NCBI GenBank assembly: GCA_018819085.1
Contig: JAHJQT010000066.1
Coordinates: 1 to 8,417 of the forward strand
Length of the DNA: 8,417 nucleotides
Direction: 5' to 3'
DNA from: Patescibacteria group bacterium
Lineage (GTDB): Bacteria; Patescibacteriota; Minisyncoccia; Portnoybacterales; UBA2143
The notes beneath the pieces were generated by a model, which saw nothing but the letters and a program-made list of their open reading frames with translations, had not been told where the DNA came from and searched no databases. Both the position numbers and the translations under genes were made by a program. Every line of letters begins with the position of its first letter. Position 1 is the stretch's first letter. Below are positions 6,114 to 8,417 of the stretch, piece after piece.

Positions 6114-7109
6114 TTACTGTTTTCTTAAAAATTCAGCTGCTTTTTCCGGTTCAATAACACTTATTTCTATACCTGCTCCAAGTTCAAAACCAGCCCAATT
6201 TGATGTTCTTGGAAGAATATTCAAATGCCAATGATAATTATCATGGCTTTCTTCGTTTGAAGGAGCTGTATGAATATAGAAATTATATGCAGGATTATTC
6301 AAGCCCTTGTAAATCTTATTAAGTGCTTTCCGCAAAGCATCAGAAAAAAGAATTTTATCACCTTCAGTCATTTTTTCAAAATTAGGGCTATGCTCTTTCG
6401 GATAAACTCTTGTTTCAAAAGCAACTTGTGAAGCAAAAGGACAAAGAACAATAAATTTTTCATTTTCATAAACAATTCTTTGTTTATCTTTTATTTCCCA
6501 TTCAATCATCTCGCAATAAACACATTTTCCTTGACTCCTATAAAAAGTTTCTGCTCCCTCTAAGCTACCTCTTAAATCTGGATCTATGATTGGAATAGCC
6601 ATTATTTGGGAATGAGGATGAGTCACTGAAGCGCCTGCTTTTTTACCATGATTATGGAAAATAGAAACATATTTAATAAATTTCTTATTTATTAAATCCA
6701 AATATCTTGATTGGTATAAATCAACAACCATTTCCATTTCTTTTTGCGTAAATTGCGCCATTTGCCTTTGATGGTCAGACGTAATAACAACTTCATGATA
6801 TCCAACGCCATCCATAATCCTATTAGGACCTTGTTTCCTTTCTTTTAATTCATCGCTTGCTGAAAGAGCTGGGTATCTATTTGGAATCGAGATAACAAAC
6901 CAAGCACCGTCTTCTTTATCTCTTTTGGCTATCTTTTCTTTAATATTTTCTTCATTACAAAATGGACAATTTTTTTTAGAATTGATTGTTTTCTTTTTAT
7001 TATTTTCAGAAAAAGATTCTGGACGGCGCGAACGGCCAGTTGCGATAATAACCCAATCATTAGAAACCAAATCCATTCTTAGTTCGGAAGGAAAGATTTT
7101 TTTAATCAT
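6114..7109 (-). CDS. galT: GalT-like HIT-superfamily nucleotidylyltransferase (hexose-1-phosphate type)
   Basis: The nearest familiar enzyme is galactose-1-phosphate uridylyltransferase, which swaps UMP between UDP-glucose and galactose-1-phosphate through a uridylylated histidine. The protein has 331 residues in two HIT-like halves. Visible are Cys48-Pro-Phe-Cys51, SDH (His113), and THPHSQ (163-168), with His164 a likely metal ligand and His166 the likely nucleophile. The second half has CVYC (Cys196, Cys199), KEHSPNF (His240) and YHWHLNILPR (His293, His295). Two Cys-x-x-Cys sets resemble the two-zinc arrangement of the plant GalT-like ADP-glucose phosphorylase more than that of E. coli GalT. 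The substrate is therefore uncertain, and the symbol names the family only. Its start overlaps the glycosyltransferase by 8 nt. No galK or galE is in view. Confidence 0.85.
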   Translation of the reverse strand: MIKKIFPSELRMDLVSNDWVIIATGRSRRPESFSENNKKKTINSKKNCPFCNEENIKEKIAKRDKEDGAWFVISIPNRYPALSASDELKERKQGPNRIMDGVGYHEVVITSDHQRQMAQFTQKEMEMVVDLYQSRYLDLINKKFIKYVSIFHNHGKKAGASVTHPHSQIMAIPIIDPDLRGSLEGAETFYRSQGKCVYCEMIEWEIKDKQRIVYENEKFIVLCPFASQVAFETRVYPKEHSPNFEKMTEGDKILFSDALRKALNKIYKGLNNPAYNFYIHTAPSNEESHDNYHWHLNILPRTSNWAGFELGAGIEISVIEPEKAAEFLRKQ

Positions 7110-7836
7110 ATTTATTAAGAATTAAATTCCATTTAATTTTAAACAATTCTCGAAAAGTATTAAGATATCCTTTTAAACTAACCTTGCTATTAGGATCATT
7201 AACCCAATTAACAGGAATTATCCCTATCTTATAATCCAACTTCCTAGTAATTGCTAATGCTTCAATATCAAAACCCCACCTGTCAATTAAACATCTTTTA
7301 AAAATATCATTAGTTGCTTTGTCAGTAAAAGCTTTAAATCCACATTGAGTGTCCCAAATACCAGAAACAGCAAGTAATTGGATTAAAATATTACCAAAAT
7401 TACCTAATTGCCTTTTTAAAAATGACTGAGCTACTGCTTGTTTTGCTCCTTTAGCATCTCTACTTTCACGAGAACCAATTACTACTTTAAAACCTTCTTT
7501 AAAAAAAGGAATCATTTTTTCAAAATGATCTATTGTTGTTGCATTATCAGCATCCATAAAAAGACGATACTTACCTTTGGCTGCCAACAGACCTTGTCTT
7601 ACAACCCAACCTTTTCCATGATTTTCCTTATTATCAATCAATTTTAAGTTTTTAACTAAATCTGAAAACTTTTTAACTATTGCAGCTGTTTTATCTTTTG
7701 AACCATCACTCACAACTATAATTTCATAAGAATAATCTTGATCACTTAAATACTTATCAATCTCAAGCAATGTATTACTAATACGCTTTTCCTCGTTATA
7801 TGCTGGTATAATTACTGACAAATAAATTTTTTCCAT
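7102..7836 (-). CDS. family 2 glycosyltransferase, dolichyl/polyprenyl-phosphate hexosyltransferase type
   Basis: This GT-A-fold enzyme transfers a sugar from a nucleotide sugar, most likely to a polyprenyl-phosphate carrier at the membrane. The 244-residue protein begins with LSVIIPAYNEEKRI (6-19). It carries VVSDGSKDKT (Asp44) and NHGKGWVVRQGL (72-83), the metal-binding DADNAT (95-100), the acceptor-side DTQCGFKAF (162-170) and RWGFDIEAL. That combination is close to the ALG5/DPM1-like group (dolichyl-phosphate glucosyl- or mannosyltransferase). There are no transmembrane helices, unlike GtrB-type enzymes. The actual sugar and acceptor are not known. It is the first gene of the operon, about 20 nt downstream of its predicted transcription start, with no Shine-Dalgarno. 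Confidence 0.92.
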   Translation of the reverse strand: MEKIYLSVIIPAYNEEKRISNTLLEIDKYLSDQDYSYEIIVVSDGSKDKTAAIVKKFSDLVKNLKLIDNKENHGKGWVVRQGLLAAKGKYRLFMDADNATTIDHFEKMIPFFKEGFKVVIGSRESRDAKGAKQAVAQSFLKRQLGNFGNILIQLLAVSGIWDTQCGFKAFTDKATNDIFKRCLIDRWGFDIEALAITRKLDYKIGIIPVNWVNDPNSKVSLKGYLNTFRELFKIKWNLILNKYD

Positions 7837-7858
7837 AATTTCATAATTATTATTTCTA

Positions 7859-7887
7859 TTGTATTATACAATATTTTTAGATATGAT
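7859..7887 (+). promoter_or_regulatory. putative promoter of miaB
   Basis: TTGTAT (7859-7864) and TATGAT (7882-7887) are 17 nt apart. The -10 matches the consensus at five of six bases; the -35 matches at three. Transcription would start around 7894, leaving a leader of about 6 nt before the ATG at 7900, so translation may be effectively leaderless. The promoter overlaps the divergent operon promoter almost completely. Confidence 0.5.
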
Positions 7888-7891
7888 ACAA
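7863..7891 (-). promoter_or_regulatory. putative promoter of the seven-gene operon
   Basis: On the - strand TTGTAT (7891-7886) is followed after 17 nt by a perfect TATAAT (7868-7863). The start would be near 7856, about 20 nt before the glycosyltransferase ATG at 7836. No other good promoter is seen inside the operon, whose genes abut or overlap, so this probably drives all of them. The -10 lies inside the 13-bp palindrome at 7859-7871. Confidence 0.6.
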
Positions 7892-7899
7892 AATATAAA

Positions 7900-8417
7900 A
7901 TGAAAAAATATCACATTATAACTTACGGTTGCCAAATGAATGAATCCGATTCTGAACGACTTGCTGCAAAGCTAGAAAATAAAAATTACAAACTAGCTGA
8001 AAAAATAGAATCAGCTGATTTAATAGTAATTAATATTTGCTCTGTGCGCCAGTCAGCCATAGACAGAGTTTACAGTAAGATTAAACAACTTAAAAGTTTA
8101 AAAATTAAAAATTTAAAATTTAAAATTATACTTACTGGTTGTATCTTAGAAAAAGATAAAAAACAATTTAAAGAACAGGTTGATCAAATATTACCTATTA
8201 TTAGTTTTAAAGCAGAGACAGAATATAAGAACTCTAAACGCGCTTTTGTTCCAATTATGACCGGGTGTAATAATTTTTGTTCTTATTGCGCTGTCCCATA
8301 TACAAGAGGCAGAGAAAAATCAAGACCAGCTAATGAAATAATTAAAGAAGTTAAAAAACTAATTAAGAATGGATATAAGGAAATAACTTTGCTTGGTCAA
8401 AATGTAAATAGTTATGA
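7900..8417 (+). CDS. miaB: tRNA-2-methylthio-N6-dimethylallyladenosine synthase (5' part)
   Basis: MiaB is a radical-SAM methylthiotransferase with two iron-sulfur clusters that adds a methylthio group to isopentenyl-adenosine 37 of tRNAs. The visible 172 codons begin MKKYHIITYGCQMNESDSERL. Three N-terminal domain cysteines are present: Cys11 (YGCQMN), Cys47 (NICSVR) and Cys81 (TGCILE). The radical-SAM triad is in GCNNFCSYCAVPYTRGRE (Cys123, Cys127, Cys130). The last residues, LLGQNVNSY, match the family's usual block. The frame is open to the right edge, so the radical-SAM domain end and TRAM domain lie outside. The N-terminal domain is about 30 residues shorter than in E. coli MiaB (triad at 157/161/164). 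The QMN and NVNSY motifs favour MiaB over MtaB or RimO. It is transcribed divergently from the operon. Confidence 0.93.
   Translation, partial: MKKYHIITYGCQMNESDSERLAAKLENKNYKLAEKIESADLIVINICSVRQSAIDRVYSKIKQLKSLKIKNLKFKIILTGCILEKDKKQFKEQVDQILPIISFKAETEYKNSKRAFVPIMTGCNNFCSYCAVPYTRGREKSRPANEIIKEVKKLIKNGYKEITLLGQNVNSY

Noticed and set aside
1..8417. A dedicated anti-phage or other novel defence system
   Set aside because: RecJ and RNase HI are full-length housekeeping proteins in a metabolic operon. No toxin, antitoxin, nuclease-sensor, reverse transcriptase or ATPase partner is present.

Overview
The window is AT-rich DNA (roughly 30% G+C by eye) with short or overlapping gene junctions, compact proteins and few Shine-Dalgarno sequences. 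Together with a small-genome type A RNase P RNA and a RAYT-type transposase flanked by palindromes, this suggests a Candidate Phyla Radiation (Patescibacteria) bacterium. That assignment is an inference from style and family resemblance, not from a marker-gene tree. TGA serves as a normal stop (several ATGA stop/start overlaps), so the lineages that read TGA as glycine are unlikely.

Layout. Positions 1-230 hold the probable tail of a + strand gene and a convergent intergenic stretch. On the - strand, about 229-593 encode the RNase P RNA (rnpB), with a near-consensus promoter (TTGACA-17-TAATAT) and a strong intrinsic terminator. Directly behind that promoter sits a small mobile unit, about 641-1346. 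It is a REP-associated tyrosine (Y1/HUH) transposase gene bracketed by two 21-nt palindromes that are almost identical. The left one adjoins an extended -10 box and the start codon; the right one contains the stop codon.

From 7836 down to 1359 runs one tightly packed - strand operon of seven genes: a family 2 glycosyltransferase, a GalT-like nucleotidylyltransferase, a DedA-family membrane protein, triosephosphate isomerase, phosphoglycerate kinase, RecJ exonuclease and RNase HI. Junctions are overlaps of 4 or 8 nt or gaps of 2-4 nt. The operon combines lower glycolysis (tpiA-pgk), sugar-nucleotide and glycan handling, a membrane protein and DNA/RNA-hybrid processing. It is probably driven by a TATAAT promoter at 7863-7891. 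That promoter overlaps a divergent + strand promoter for the last gene, the 5' part of miaB, a radical-SAM tRNA methylthiotransferase cut off by the window end.

Most of the window is ordinary housekeeping. The part most worth a second look is the transposase/palindrome unit wedged between rnpB and the operon.
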